From contig CBDBNG010000001.1 of NCBI GenBank assembly GCA_965207995.1, forward strand, positions 310,001 to 374,000: 64,000 bases of DNA, written 5' to 3'. This DNA comes from DAOUKH01 sp965207995 (GTDB taxonomy: Bacteria > Chloroflexota > Dehalococcoidia > SHYB01). This document shows positions 1 to 8,919 of the stretch, one piece after another (the stretch's first letter is position 1; each line of letters begins with the position of its first letter). A program made the translations under genes and the position numbers. The notes beneath the pieces were generated by a model. It made no database searches. It saw only the letters and a program-made list of their open reading frames with translations, and had not been told where the DNA came from.

Positions 1-371
1 TCGGCCATCAGGCTCTGGTAGTCGATCTGCCCGCGGCTCTCGCTCATGATCTTCATGGTGGCGGAAAGGGCCTCGCCGGCCACGTCCATCAGGGGGATGG
101 CGAGCCGCTTCTTCCTGAAGAAGCCGGGGAACTTGAGGTCGAGGCGCGCCTCGAAGATCTTGTCGGGCGGCGTGGGGAGCAGGGGCACGCCCGCGCGGAG
201 GCTGTTGGCGCAGCCCGCGATGTCGAACTCGTTCGAGTCGACATCGATGAGCACCTCCATGCGCCGCTTTGCCGCGACTCGGACGAGGTGCATGTAGAGA
301 AGCGCGGCGAAGTGACTCTTCCCCGAGCCTGTGTATCCGACGATCGCCATTCGTTTGTCTGGAGGAGCCAC
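1..371 (-). CDS. P-loop NTPase, N-terminal part (runs off the window)
   Basis: The reverse strand reads from a GTG at 371 (MAPPDKRMAIVGYTGSGKS) to the window edge. GYTGSGKS is a Walker A loop, and LMDVAGE about 90 residues later fits a Walker B or GTPase-like DxxG segment. It is therefore a nucleotide-binding ATPase or GTPase whose C-terminus lies outside the window. An ATG at 350 is the alternative start. I prefer the GTG because it lies 2 nt after the stop of the upstream LLM gene, which suggests translational coupling. No Shine-Dalgarno decides between them. The family beyond P-loop NTPase cannot be named from this fragment. Confidence 0.7.
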   Translation of the reverse strand, partial: MAPPDKRMAIVGYTGSGKSHFAALLYMHLVRVAAKRRMEVLIDVDSNEFDIAGCANSLRAGVPLLPTPPDKIFEARLDLKFPGFFRKKRLAIPLMDVAGEALSATMKIMSESRGQIDYQSLMA

Positions 372-373
372 TG

Positions 374-1465
374 CTAGTTTGTCCTTTCTGTCAGGGCAGC
401 CGCCGCGCCGGTTTCCTCGCCGGCCCGGGACGCTAGTCCGCACACTTGCGCGATCAGCTCGTAGGAGCGAACGCGGTCTTGGAAATGGTAACAGTTGGTG
501 ACGATACCCACATCATTTGTCTTATACGATGCGGCGGCCTCCATCAGACGCGCGTGGACGTCCTCGGGGTTGCCGTCGACCTGCTGCGGCCCCCCGGACC
601 GGCCGGAGATGTAGGTCATCTGCTGGGGGGTGAACTCGAACGTGGCGGCCTCCTCCGGCGGATAGAGGCCGGGTTTGAGCCGGAGGTTGAGGTAGCGCGC
701 GGCGCGCATCAGGTTGCGGCTGCTTCCGAGAAAGACGGCTTCCTCGCGGGTCGGAGCACAGAGCAACTGCACCGTCACATTGAGCTTGGGCTCGGCGCAG
801 AAGCGTGAGGGCTTGAACTCGTCGCGGTAGATCTCGGCGATGAACGGCCCCTGATCGCCGGTGTAGCCGAAGAAGTCGGCGTAGGAGAAGGGGAGGCCGA
901 GCCTGGCGGCGAGGCGCGCGCTGTAGTCGGAGGAGCCGAGGAGCCAGACTTCGGGGGCCGTCTCACAGTCTTGCCCCGGCTGGGGCCGGATGTTGCGGAA
1001 GCGGTGGTCGGGGTCGTCGAAGCCGTGGAGGAAGCCGAGGAGGTCGCCCACCTGGCGGGGAAAGTCGCGGATGTCGGCCAGGGGACGCGGGTCGGAGAGG
1101 GCGGCGGCGGTGTAGCGGTCGCTGCCGGGCGCGCGGCCGATGCCCAAGTCGATGCGCCCCGGAAAGAAGGAGTCCAGCATCGTGAACTGCTCCGCCACCT
1201 TCAGGGCGGCGTAGTGCGTGAGCATGACGCCGCCGCTCCCCACTCTGATCCTGTTCGTCGCCGCGCCGATCTGTCCGATGAGAATCTCCGGCGCCGCTCC
1301 GCTGAACGTCCCCGTGTTGTGGTGCTCGGCGACCCAGTACCGGGCGTAGCCGAGCCGCTCCGCCGCCTGGGCCAGCTTCACCGACTCCGCAAGCGCCTCC
1401 GCCGCGGTGCTGCCGCGGCGCACCGGCGACTGATCGACGACGCTCAGGACCAGATCGCTCTTCAC
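374..1465 (-). CDS. LLM-class flavin-dependent oxidoreductase (MsnO8/YhbW-like)
   Basis: A 363-residue luciferase-like TIM-barrel flavoprotein. Family signatures are SVVDQSPVRRG near the N-terminus, YWVAEHHNTG at about residue 45, RIRVGSGGVML at about 72 and the FPGRIDLGIGRAPGSD segment at about 104-119. These match the MsnO8/YhbW branch, which uses reduced FMN or F420-type flavin chemistry. The substrate cannot be read from sequence. It is the first of five LLM proteins in this window, and it precedes the P-loop gene by 2 nt on the same strand. Length is normal for the family. Confidence 0.9.
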   Translation of the reverse strand: MKSDLVLSVVDQSPVRRGSTAAEALAESVKLAQAAERLGYARYWVAEHHNTGTFSGAAPEILIGQIGAATNRIRVGSGGVMLTHYAALKVAEQFTMLDSFFPGRIDLGIGRAPGSDRYTAAALSDPRPLADIRDFPRQVGDLLGFLHGFDDPDHRFRNIRPQPGQDCETAPEVWLLGSSDYSARLAARLGLPFSYADFFGYTGDQGPFIAEIYRDEFKPSRFCAEPKLNVTVQLLCAPTREEAVFLGSSRNLMRAARYLNLRLKPGLYPPEEAATFEFTPQQMTYISGRSGGPQQVDGNPEDVHARLMEAAASYKTNDVGIVTNCYHFQDRVRSYELIAQVCGLASRAGEETGAAAALTERTN

Positions 1466-1806
1466 CAGAAACTCCTAACTAACGCTATCTGAAGCGCCCT
1501 GGTTCGGTCAAGGGTTGGCTGTTCGGCTTGTGGCAACGTTTGTGGCGCCGGACTGGGGACGTCAGGTTGTTCGGGGGACGGGAACGGGCGATTCGCGAAT
1601 CGCCCCTACAGGGGAGGGGTCGTGGGTTTCGATGGCCTATGGTGGCTGTGAGGGGGCCCCTCATCTCAATCTTCTCCCGGGGGGAGAAGAGGCCCGGAGG
1701 GGACCGCCGCGCCCCGCCCCGGCCCGCCCTCAGTCCCTCCCAGAGGGGGAGAGGTTTAATGGGCGCTCCCAGAGGGAGAAAGGCTTAAGTCTCCGGGGAA
1801 CAGGGA
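1466..1806. repeat. Gene-free gap filled with interspersed palindromic repeats
   Basis: No gene seen. A family A element (GGGCGATTCGCGAATCGCCC followed by CTACAGGGG) lies at 1586-1616. A family C block (CTCATCTCAATCTTCTCC ... GGAGAAGAGG) spans about 1661-1697. Family B palindromes (CTCCCAGAGGGGGAGAGG and a variant) lie at about 1731-1790. The same blocks recur in many gaps of this window. Confidence 0.85.
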
Positions 1807-2976
1807 TCAGGGGCGGCCGGTGAACTTGGGCTTGGGCAGGAGGAGGAAGACGGGGGCGGTGAGGAAGAGCAGGGCGGCAAAGACGAAGAGGCCGATCCGG
1901 TACTCGTCTTTCCAATCGAAGATGGCGCCCAGGAAGAGGGGGCCGATGACTCCGGTCATGATGGCGGGGAACTCGACGAGGCCCATGATCGAGGCGAAAC
2001 GGGCGGTGCCCATCCAGTCGGCGACGGAGGCGAGCCGGAGGGGGACGAAGGCCCCGTGGCCGACTCCCATAACGCCGACGTAGAGAACGACCATCCAAAA
2101 GTTGGTGGCGTATTCGAGGACGACGATGGCAAAGCCGACGAGGATGTGCACGACGAAGAAGGCCCACCGTTTGTCGAAGCGGTCGCCGATGAAACCGTAG
2201 GGGGCCCGTCCCAGGAGGAAGCAGATGGCCATGGCCGAGGCCACGAACGCGCCCTCTATCCGCGTCCACCCGGACTCCTCCAAGTGCGCCACTTGGTGAA
2301 TGACGATGGCCTGGATGGCCAGCAACTCGACGGCCATGCCGAGGGAGAGGATCCAGAACTCCTTGCCGCGCAGGGCCTCGGCTACGGTGAGGCCGGACTC
2401 GCCGGATTGAACGAAGGAGACACCGGTGGCAGCGCCGGGGAGGTCGCCGTCGGGGTGGAGGCCGTAGGGCTCGGGGCGGTGCCGGATGAGGAGGCTGAGG
2501 GGAAGGCCGACCGCGAGGATGACCAGGCCCACCATCAAGGCGGCGGCTTCCCAGCCGTAGCTGTCGATGAAAAGCCCCAGTCCAATGACGAGGGCGCCGG
2601 CCGCCGGCGTGCCGTTCCATACGATGCTGAGCGCCTTGCTGCGGTTGCGCCGGAACCAGTTGACGACCGAGGCGTTCAAGGCGGTGCCGACGCCGACGCT
2701 GATCCCGCCGGAGATGACGAAGAGCGCGGCGTAGTACTCCCAGAGCCGGGTGACTTGGCTGAAGAGCACGAAGCCGACGCCGACCAGGAGCACGCCCAGG
2801 AAGGACATGATCCGCGTGCCCACACGGTCGACGACGAAGCCGGAGAGCGGCTGGAGGACGCCCCCCTGGAGCCGTTGGAGGGAGAAGCCTCCCGAGGTGG
2901 CAAAGGCGCTCCAGCCGAAGGCGGCGCGGAGTTCGGCGAAGAAGAGCCCCATGCCGAAGACGGTGGTCGCCACCAT
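1807..2976 (-). CDS. MFS transporter
   Basis: A major facilitator superfamily carrier with about 12 hydrophobic segments, DRVGTRI in the first inter-helix loop and DRFDKRW in the mirrored loop of the second half. It resembles oxalate/formate- and monocarboxylate-type MFS proteins. The substrate is unknown. The first ATG (2976) falls inside the expected first helix. The same frame stays open upstream to 3108 and encodes IFFGWYIVGACFTIAT, the usual first helix of this MFS group, with no ATG, GTG or TTG. The best-placed upstream start is an ATA at 3060-3058 (then AEPSVGRGRGP). The true protein is therefore probably about 28 residues longer. It lies directly behind the alcohol dehydrogenase on the same strand. 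Confidence 0.85.
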   Translation of the reverse strand: MVATTVFGMGLFFAELRAAFGWSAFATSGGFSLQRLQGGVLQPLSGFVVDRVGTRIMSFLGVLLVGVGFVLFSQVTRLWEYYAALFVISGGISVGVGTALNASVVNWFRRNRSKALSIVWNGTPAAGALVIGLGLFIDSYGWEAAALMVGLVILAVGLPLSLLIRHRPEPYGLHPDGDLPGAATGVSFVQSGESGLTVAEALRGKEFWILSLGMAVELLAIQAIVIHQVAHLEESGWTRIEGAFVASAMAICFLLGRAPYGFIGDRFDKRWAFFVVHILVGFAIVVLEYATNFWMVVLYVGVMGVGHGAFVPLRLASVADWMGTARFASIMGLVEFPAIMTGVIGPLFLGAIFDWKDEYRIGLFVFAALLFLTAPVFLLLPKPKFTGRP

Positions 2977-3108
2977 CGTAGCGATGGTGAAGCAGGCGCC
3001 GACGATGTACCACCCGAAGAAGATCGGGCCGCGCCCTCTCCCGACGGACGGCTCCGCTATGGGTGTGCCTGCCTTTTGTTTCGGGCGGAGGTCGGCATGG
3101 TGGGCGGG

Positions 3109-4110
3109 CTAGGGAACGATGGTCACCTTGATCGACTCGTTCGACTTGTCGAGGGCGGCCTTGAAAGCGTCGTCGGCTTGGTCGAGGGGGAAGCGGTGGG
3201 TGGAGAGGCGCTCGAGCTCGGCGGCGTAGCGGGGGAGCATGGCCACGGCGGCGCCAAACTCGGAGCCCCGGCGGGTGCGTCCGTAGGCGAGGGAGGCGGT
3301 GATGTGGAGCTCCTTGGACAGCAAGAGCAGGGGCGAGATCTCGACGGTCTCGCGGTTGAAGGAGCCGAGGACGACGATCGTGCCGCCCTTGCGGGCGCAG
3401 AGCATGCTCAGCAGGATGGTGTCCGCCGTGCCGCCGACCGTCTCGTAGACGACGTCGGGCGCGTTCTCGGCCGACCAGTCCTCGGCTTCGTCTTCTCCGA
3501 GAGCTTCGAGTCCGAGCCCCTCAGCGCAGGCGCGCTGGTGCGGGTAACGGGCGGTGATGGCGACGCGGCGCGCCCGGTCGCGGGCCAGGAGGCCGGTCAC
3601 GAGTCCGATGGCCCCCGCGCCGAGCACGAGGGCTCGACTGTCGGGTTCGAGCGGGCCGACGTGAATCCCCCGAACGCCGACAGCCAACGGTTCCGCCTGC
3701 GATGCGATGTGGTCGGGCACCGACGGGTCGACGGGGTGCAGCGTGTAGCGGGGGACGACGACTGAGTCGGCGGCGCCGCCGTCGACGAAGATGCCGATGG
3801 TGCGATAGCCGTCGCAGAACTGCGGCATGCCGCCAAGGCAATACTCGCAGGTGCGGCAGTGGATGGTGGGGTCGACGGCGTAGAGCGCGTCGGCGAGGCC
3901 CGCGCCGCCTTCGGCGATCGAGCCAGCGAACTCGTGGCCGGGGCAGACGCCGCGCCCGAACCAGGCGTGCTGCTGGTAGACGTGCAGGTCGGTGCCGCAG
4001 ATGCCGCAGGAGGCGACGTTGAGGCGCACCCAGTCGTCGGGCAAGGGCGGCGGCTCGACTTCGACGACTTCCAGGCCGTCGTCGGTATAGCGGGCCTGTC
4101 GCACCGGCAA
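3109..4110 (-). CDS. Zinc-dependent alcohol dehydrogenase, MDR superfamily
   Basis: A 333-residue medium-chain dehydrogenase/reductase. CGICGTDLH at about residue 35 supplies a catalytic-zinc Cys, and PGHEFAG the His-Glu pair. CRTCEYCLGGMPQFC holds four structural-zinc cysteines. VLGAGAIGLVTG is the Rossmann NAD(P) site. The predicted reaction is oxidation of a polyol or secondary alcohol, as in sorbitol or threonine dehydrogenases. The exact substrate is unknown. Its stop codon is in the same frame as the following MFS gene, so the two probably form an operon. Confidence 0.88.
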   Translation of the reverse strand: MPVRQARYTDDGLEVVEVEPPPLPDDWVRLNVASCGICGTDLHVYQQHAWFGRGVCPGHEFAGSIAEGGAGLADALYAVDPTIHCRTCEYCLGGMPQFCDGYRTIGIFVDGGAADSVVVPRYTLHPVDPSVPDHIASQAEPLAVGVRGIHVGPLEPDSRALVLGAGAIGLVTGLLARDRARRVAITARYPHQRACAEGLGLEALGEDEAEDWSAENAPDVVYETVGGTADTILLSMLCARKGGTIVVLGSFNRETVEISPLLLLSKELHITASLAYGRTRRGSEFGAAVAMLPRYAAELERLSTHRFPLDQADDAFKAALDKSNESIKVTIVP

Positions 4111-4376
4111 GCCTCCTCAGGCACGTCTACAGGGGTCGTCGCGATTCTACGGGGCGGTGAAGTTGGGCGCAACGCGACGGCGGCGGAGGGGGAGCAGCGC
4201 CCTAGGGGCGCTCGCGCGCCCGGCGGCGCGCGCCCTCTCTCAATCTCCCCCAGAGGGGGAGAGGCTTTAACGTGCTGCTCCAGCGGGGAGGGGCTGCGGG
4301 GGACGGGCTTTAGCCGGAGGCGGGTTTCGCTTGCCGCGTAGGGACTCTTCCAGGAGACGACGACCAACAGGCGGCC
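4111..4376. repeat. Repeat-filled gap upstream of the alcohol dehydrogenase
   Basis: Holds a family D mosaic at about 4190-4275: AGCAGCGCCCT, a GGGCGCTCGCGCGCC / GGCGCGCG palindrome, CTCTCTCAATCTCCCCCAG and a GGGGGAGAGG arm. No coding signal seen on either strand. Confidence 0.7.
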
Positions 4377-5207
4377 TTAATCAGGCAGATCGATCAGGAT
4401 GCGGCAGTGGTCGCTTGGGCCCCAATCGTCGACTCCGTTGAGTGCACGAACGGCGATGCGGTCGGCAATGTTGTCTGTGGCGAACACGAAGTCAAGTTGC
4501 TGGGTCGCCTTCTCCGGTTTCCCTTCTTGCGGCATGTAGAAGGTGAGGACGTCGCCGGCCTCGCGCTTCTCAGGGTCGGTGGATTGTCGTCCATGCGGCG
4601 CCTTGGGACCGACGAAGGGCACACCAATAGCCGTCATGCGGTCGAAGATGGTCCCGTAGTGCATGGGAAAACCATCCGGTGCCCACGGTGTCGGACGGTC
4701 GCTGCTGCGCCGCCAGATATTGAGGTCGCCGCATGCAATCAATCGCGTCCGCCGACCGACGAGCCTGGTGAGGTCGGAGATCAGCCGATGCGCCGACCCG
4801 GCGGCCAACTTAGCGGAAGGGCGCCCGGAGTAGCTCGTGCAGTTTTCCCAGGCGGCGTACATGGAAACGACGGTAAGCGGGCTGCCGGATTTAGGAGTGA
4901 CAATGGCAGCGGCCATGGTGCCAGGCCGACTGACGGCGAATTCATGAGCGTCTGCTTCAGCGATCGATTTGGCCTCGATCCACTCGACATCGACGCGATC
5001 CGATAAGCGAGCAACGGCAGAGCGCCACTGAACCGAGCTTCCGGCGATTCGCCACGGTCCGGGGTTGGCCTCGGCCCAATCATCGACGCTGGCCGGCGGT
5101 TTACGCACCTCTTGCAAGAGAGCGACATCGGCATCCATCTCGCGCAGCAAGGCCCACGCCTCGTCGCGGTTGCTGTTCCACTTCATATTCCAACAGACGA
5201 TTTTCAC
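4377..5207 (-). CDS. Endonuclease/exonuclease/phosphatase (EEP) family protein
   Basis: A 276-residue EEP-fold metal-dependent phosphodiesterase, as in ExoIII and DNase I-like enzymes. The expected catalytic stations are present in order: CWNMKW at the N-terminus (Asn), LLQEVR (Glu, about residue 36), ACGDLNIW (Asp/Asn), QLDFVFA (Asp) and the C-terminal GPSDHCRI with the SDH triad. It could act on DNA, RNA or phosphate esters. Base composition looks less GC-rich than its neighbours, which may mean later acquisition. It is divergent to the LhgO gene, with about 100 nt between them. Confidence 0.85.
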   Translation of the reverse strand: MKIVCWNMKWNSNRDEAWALLREMDADVALLQEVRKPPASVDDWAEANPGPWRIAGSSVQWRSAVARLSDRVDVEWIEAKSIAEADAHEFAVSRPGTMAAAIVTPKSGSPLTVVSMYAAWENCTSYSGRPSAKLAAGSAHRLISDLTRLVGRRTRLIACGDLNIWRRSSDRPTPWAPDGFPMHYGTIFDRMTAIGVPFVGPKAPHGRQSTDPEKREAGDVLTFYMPQEGKPEKATQQLDFVFATDNIADRIAVRALNGVDDWGPSDHCRILIDLPD

Positions 5208-5310
5208 AATGTCACCTCGGAGCCGCCAACACCCGTCACTAGCCTAACCGCCCTCGGTGCAGCGCGCCCAGAGAGCGAGCGGCCTTCTTGCGACATAATG
5301 GGCCGGGGCG

Positions 5311-6537
5311 GTGCTGATGGACTATGACGTGATCGTGATTGGGGCGGGGGTGCTGGGGGCTTCGACGGCGATGCAGCTTGCCGAGGGGAGGCCGCGGCTG
5401 CGCGTGGCGGTGGTGGAGAAGGAGGCGCGGGCGGCGGTCCATCAGTCGGGGCGGAACAGCGGGGTCATCCACTCGGGCATCTACTACAGGCCCGGCTCGT
5501 TGAAGGCGGCGACGTGCGTGGCGGGAGCGCGGGCGCTGCTGGCGTTCTGCGAGCGGGAGTCGGTGCCGCACGAAGTGACCGGCAAGGTGATCGTGGCGAC
5601 GTCGGAGGCGGAGCTGCCCGCGCTGGAGGAGCTGCGGCGGCGGGGGGAGGCGAATGGGGTGCCCGGCGTCGAGGTGATCGGCCCCGAGCGGCTGCGGGAG
5701 ATCGAGCCGCACGCGCGGGGCGTCAAGGCGCTTTATTCGCCGAGCACGGCCATCGTCGACTTCACTCGCGTCACAGAAGCGTACCTGGAGCGGGCGCGGC
5801 GGGCGGACGCCGAGGTCGTCTTCGGCGCGAAGGTGGTGGGCTTTGCCGAGACGCCGGAGGGCGTCGAGCTCCGTACCACGGCGGGCAACGTCACCGGCCG
5901 GGTGGTGGTGAACTGCGCCGGACTCTACGCCGATGCGCTCGCCCGCATGATGGGCGGCGACGCCGATACCCGCGTCATCCCCTTCCGTGGGGAGTTTTTT
6001 GTCCTAGCGCCGGAGGCTCGAAGTCTGGTCAGGGGCCTGGTCTATCCGGTGCCAGACCCAAGGTTTCCCTTCTTGGGGGCGCACTTTACGCGCACCATCG
6101 ACGGCGGGGTCGAGGCCGGACCGAACGCGGTGCTGGCCCTGGCGCGGGAGGGCTACGGCAAGGCGTCGGTGAATCTCCGTGAGGTCGCTGGGATGCTCGG
6201 CTACCCCGGCTTCTGGCGGATGGGCGCGCGCTACTGGAAGACGGGCCTGACGGAGGTGTACCTGTCGCTGCGCAAGGCGGCATTCGTCCGTGCGTTGCAG
6301 GCGTTGGTGCCTGAAACGCGGGCGGAGCATCTGAAGCCCGGCGGCGCGGGGGTGCGGGCGCAGGCCGTCGACCGTCAGGGGCGTCTCGTCGACGACTTCC
6401 GCATCGAGCATACGGCGCGGGCCGTCCACGTGCGGAACGCGCCCTCGCCGGCGGCAACGGCGTCGCTGGAAATCGGGCGGCGGATTGCGGCGCTGGCGGT
6501 CGAACGGGCCGGAATTGGCCACCTTCGTGCGCCTTGA
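5311..6537 (+). CDS. lhgO: L-2-hydroxyglutarate oxidase-like FAD oxidoreductase
   Basis: A 408-residue DAO-family flavoprotein. The FAD dinucleotide site VIGAGVLGASTA is at the N-terminus. The LhgO/YgaF signature HQSGRNSGVIHSGIYY with PGSLKA follows, and NAPSPAATASLEIG lies at the C-terminus. Members oxidise L-2-hydroxyglutarate to 2-oxoglutarate, feeding electrons to quinone or oxygen. Start is GTG 5311 or ATG 5317. Neither has a strong Shine-Dalgarno, and the difference is two residues. It is followed after about 120 nt by a ferredoxin-reductase-like flavoprotein on the same strand. Confidence 0.88.
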   Translation: MLMDYDVIVIGAGVLGASTAMQLAEGRPRLRVAVVEKEARAAVHQSGRNSGVIHSGIYYRPGSLKAATCVAGARALLAFCERESVPHEVTGKVIVATSEAELPALEELRRRGEANGVPGVEVIGPERLREIEPHARGVKALYSPSTAIVDFTRVTEAYLERARRADAEVVFGAKVVGFAETPEGVELRTTAGNVTGRVVVNCAGLYADALARMMGGDADTRVIPFRGEFFVLAPEARSLVRGLVYPVPDPRFPFLGAHFTRTIDGGVEAGPNAVLALAREGYGKASVNLREVAGMLGYPGFWRMGARYWKTGLTEVYLSLRKAAFVRALQALVPETRAEHLKPGGAGVRAQAVDRQGRLVDDFRIEHTARAVHVRNAPSPAATASLEIGRRIAALAVERAGIGHLRAP

Positions 6538-6659
6538 CAGGGCCGGAGGGGCGTGGCGAAGATACCCCGGCGCTCTCGTCGGCCCGATAACGGGACGCAA
6601 GCGACGTAACAGAAAGAACACAAGCAAACCGTAACGCAATAATACTGCAAGGAGACCTC

Positions 6660-7886
6660 ATGCCATCCGTCAAATACCTCCTGATCGGCGGCGGGTTGGC
6701 CTCCGCCGAGGCGGCGAAGCAGATCCGGCGCGTCGACGCCGAGGGCTCGATCGCGCTGGTCTCCGAGGAAAGGCTGCTGCCGTACAACCGGCCGCCGCTG
6801 TCCAAGGAGTATTTGCGCGGCGAGGCGACTGAAGCCCTCGAGTTCGCCTCCGCCGCCGACTACGAGGAGCTGCGGGTGACGACGGTGCTCGGCTCGGCGG
6901 TGACATCGCTGGACGCGGCGGCCTCGACGGCCACGCTCGACAACGGCGAGGTCTACTCCTATGAGCAGGCGCTGCTGGCCACCGGGGGATCGCCGGTCCG
7001 GCTCCCCGTCCCCGGCGCCGACCTAGCAGGCGTCTACTACCTGCGCGACGCGGGCGACGCCGACGCCATCGGTGCGGCCGCAAAGGAGGCGAAGCGGGCG
7101 GTCGTGGTTGGCGCCGGCTTCATCGGTCTGGAGACGGCGGCGTCGCTGCGCCAGATGGGCCTCGACGTCACCGTGGTCGAGATGGCCGATGCGATCTGGC
7201 CCCGGTTCGCCGACAGAAACCTCGCGGCGCACGTTCAAAAGCTCTCAGAGGCGCGCGGCGTCGAATTCCTGATGGGGAGCCCCGTCGAGGGGTTCGAGGG
7301 CGACGGCGGCAGCGTGAGCGCCGTCCTGGCCGGGGGAACGTCCGTGGCCTGCGACCTCGCCGTCGTGGGTGTGGGCATCCGACCCAACACCGGCTTGGCG
7401 GAGGGCGCCGGACTGGAGGTGGACAACGGGGTCGTGGTCGATGAGCAGATGCGCACTTCGGCGCCGAACGTGTTCGCCGCGGGGGACGTGGCGAACTACC
7501 CCGACCCCATCTTCGAGAAGCGCCGCCGCGTCGAGCACTGGGGGCACGCCGAATACTCGGGGCAGGTCGCGGGAGCCAACATGGCCGGCGAGGAGATGCG
7601 CTACGACCTCCTGACGTACGTGTGGTCGGACATCTTCGACCTGCACCTGGAGGCGGCGGGCGACGAGGGTGAGTCGGACACATCGGTCGTCCGCGGCGAC
7701 CTGGAGGCGGGGTCGTTCACCGTGCTGTACCTGAAGGAGGACCGGATGACAGCATATTTCTCTGTGAACACGCCCGCGAGAGAGTTCCCTGTGTTTCAGC
7801 GGCTCATCCGGCGGAAGAAGGACCTCGGCGGCCGCCTCGACGAGCTTCGGGACCCGGACTTCAACGTGCGGGAGTTGTTGAAGTAG
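6660..7886 (+). CDS. FAD/NAD(P)H-dependent ferredoxin reductase-like oxidoreductase
   Basis: 408 residues. Two Rossmann folds are visible: IGGGLASAEAA near residue 10 (FAD) and VVGAGFIGLETAASL at about 150 (NAD(P)H). The second FAD contact VFAAGDVANY is at about 280. A reductase C-terminal domain follows. This is the architecture of ferredoxin or putidaredoxin reductases and AIF-like proteins, which pass electrons from NAD(P)H to a ferredoxin or Rieske partner. No ferredoxin gene is adjacent. AAGGAGA lies 6 nt before the ATG and fixes the start. Confidence 0.9.
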   Translation: MPSVKYLLIGGGLASAEAAKQIRRVDAEGSIALVSEERLLPYNRPPLSKEYLRGEATEALEFASAADYEELRVTTVLGSAVTSLDAAASTATLDNGEVYSYEQALLATGGSPVRLPVPGADLAGVYYLRDAGDADAIGAAAKEAKRAVVVGAGFIGLETAASLRQMGLDVTVVEMADAIWPRFADRNLAAHVQKLSEARGVEFLMGSPVEGFEGDGGSVSAVLAGGTSVACDLAVVGVGIRPNTGLAEGAGLEVDNGVVVDEQMRTSAPNVFAAGDVANYPDPIFEKRRRVEHWGHAEYSGQVAGANMAGEEMRYDLLTYVWSDIFDLHLEAAGDEGESDTSVVRGDLEAGSFTVLYLKEDRMTAYFSVNTPAREFPVFQRLIRRKKDLGGRLDELRDPDFNVRELLK

Positions 7887-8217
7887 GGGGCGGCGGGCTT
7901 CCACGAGACCGCTCCGGGGATTGGGAAACGGGCGCGTCGCGACGCGCCCCTACAGGGGAGGGCGACCGCCTCCGTCGCGCGTTGAGCAAAGGTCTCCGGG
8001 GGAGAGGGAAGACCGCCCCACCCGGCCCCTGGGCGACCACAAGGGTCGCCCCTACATGGAAGGTCTCCCTGCCGGCGTCGCGGGTTGTGTGAAGGTCTCC
8101 TGGGAGGAGAAGACCACCCCGCCCGGAGCCCCGCCGACGCGCCCTGCGGGCGCGCGCCCTCTCTCAATCTCCCCCAGAGGGGGAGAGGCTTAAGGTGGCC
8201 CCCTGCGGGGCAGAGGT
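7887..8217. repeat. Repeat-filled gap with two family A elements
   Basis: Family A variants lie at 7930-7960 (GGGCGCGTCGCGACGCGCCC plus CTACAGGGG) and 8031-8060 (GGGCGACCACAAGGGTCGCC plus CCTACATGG). A GGTCTCCGGGGGAGA block is at about 7991 and a family D/B tail at about 8145-8193. No gene seen. Confidence 0.8.
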
Positions 8218-8919
8218 CTACACGGCGGGGTGGAGGACGCTGTCGACGATGGATTCGAGGATGAGGCGGCCGTCCTCGCCGCCGATGATGGCCTCGCAGC
8301 AGCGCTCGGGGTGCGGCATGAGGCCGAGGACGTTGCGCCCCTCGTTTAGGACGCCAGCGATGTTCTGCAGGGAGCCGTTGGGGTTGGCCTCCGCGGTGAC
8401 GTCGCCCTCAGGCGTGCAGTAGCGGAAGGCGACGCGCCCGCTGCTGTTGAGGTCGGCGAGGGTGGCGTCGTCGGCGTAGTAGCGGCCCTCGCCGTGGGCG
8501 ATGGGGATGCGCAGCACCTGGCCGGGGCCGCAGCGCGAGGTGAAGGGACTGGCGGTGGTCTCGGTGCGCATGTGTGTCCACTCGCAGCGGAACTCCAGGT
8601 GCTCGTTGCGGACGAGCGCGCCGGGGAGGAGTCCGGCCTCGCAGAGAATCTGGAAGCCGTTGCAGCTTCCAATCACCGGCTTGCCGTCGGCGGCGTAGCG
8701 CTCGAGGGCGCCCATGACGGGGGCGAAGCGGGCGATTGCGCCGGCGCGGAGGTAGTCGCCGTAGGAGAAGCCGCCGGGGACGACCATGCAGTCGTAGGGG
8801 GAGAGGTCGGTGTCCTCGTGCCAGACGCGGTCGACGTCGTGGCCGAGGACCGTGCCGAGGGCGTGCTCGAAGTCGCGGTCGCTCCAGGTGCCGGGGAAGA
8901 CGATGACGCCGAATCGCAT
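8218..8919 (-). CDS. purQ: Phosphoribosylformylglycinamidine synthase, glutaminase subunit
   Basis: 233 residues, normal for PurQ, a class I glutamine amidotransferase. It supplies ammonia to PurL for the FGAR to FGAM step of purine synthesis. The N-terminal FGVIVFPGTWSD, the oxyanion segment PGGFSYGDYLRAGA, the nucleophile motif GSCNGFQILCE (Cys at about residue 90) and C-terminal MPHPER (His, Glu) are all present. purS and purL are not in this window, so the gene stands alone between repeat-filled gaps. Confidence 0.95.
   Translation of the reverse strand: MRFGVIVFPGTWSDRDFEHALGTVLGHDVDRVWHEDTDLSPYDCMVVPGGFSYGDYLRAGAIARFAPVMGALERYAADGKPVIGSCNGFQILCEAGLLPGALVRNEHLEFRCEWTHMRTETTASPFTSRCGPGQVLRIPIAHGEGRYYADDATLADLNSSGRVAFRYCTPEGDVTAEANPNGSLQNIAGVLNEGRNVLGLMPHPERCCEAIIGGEDGRLILESIVDSVLHPAV

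Noticed and set aside
2056..3765. 569-codon plus-strand open frame
   Set aside because: A shadow of the MFS and alcohol dehydrogenase genes on the other strand; low-complexity Asp/Glu/Gly/Ala sequence.
4377..5207. Mobile-element cargo status for the EEP gene
   Set aside because: Composition differs somewhat, but no transposase, integrase or terminal repeats lie nearby.
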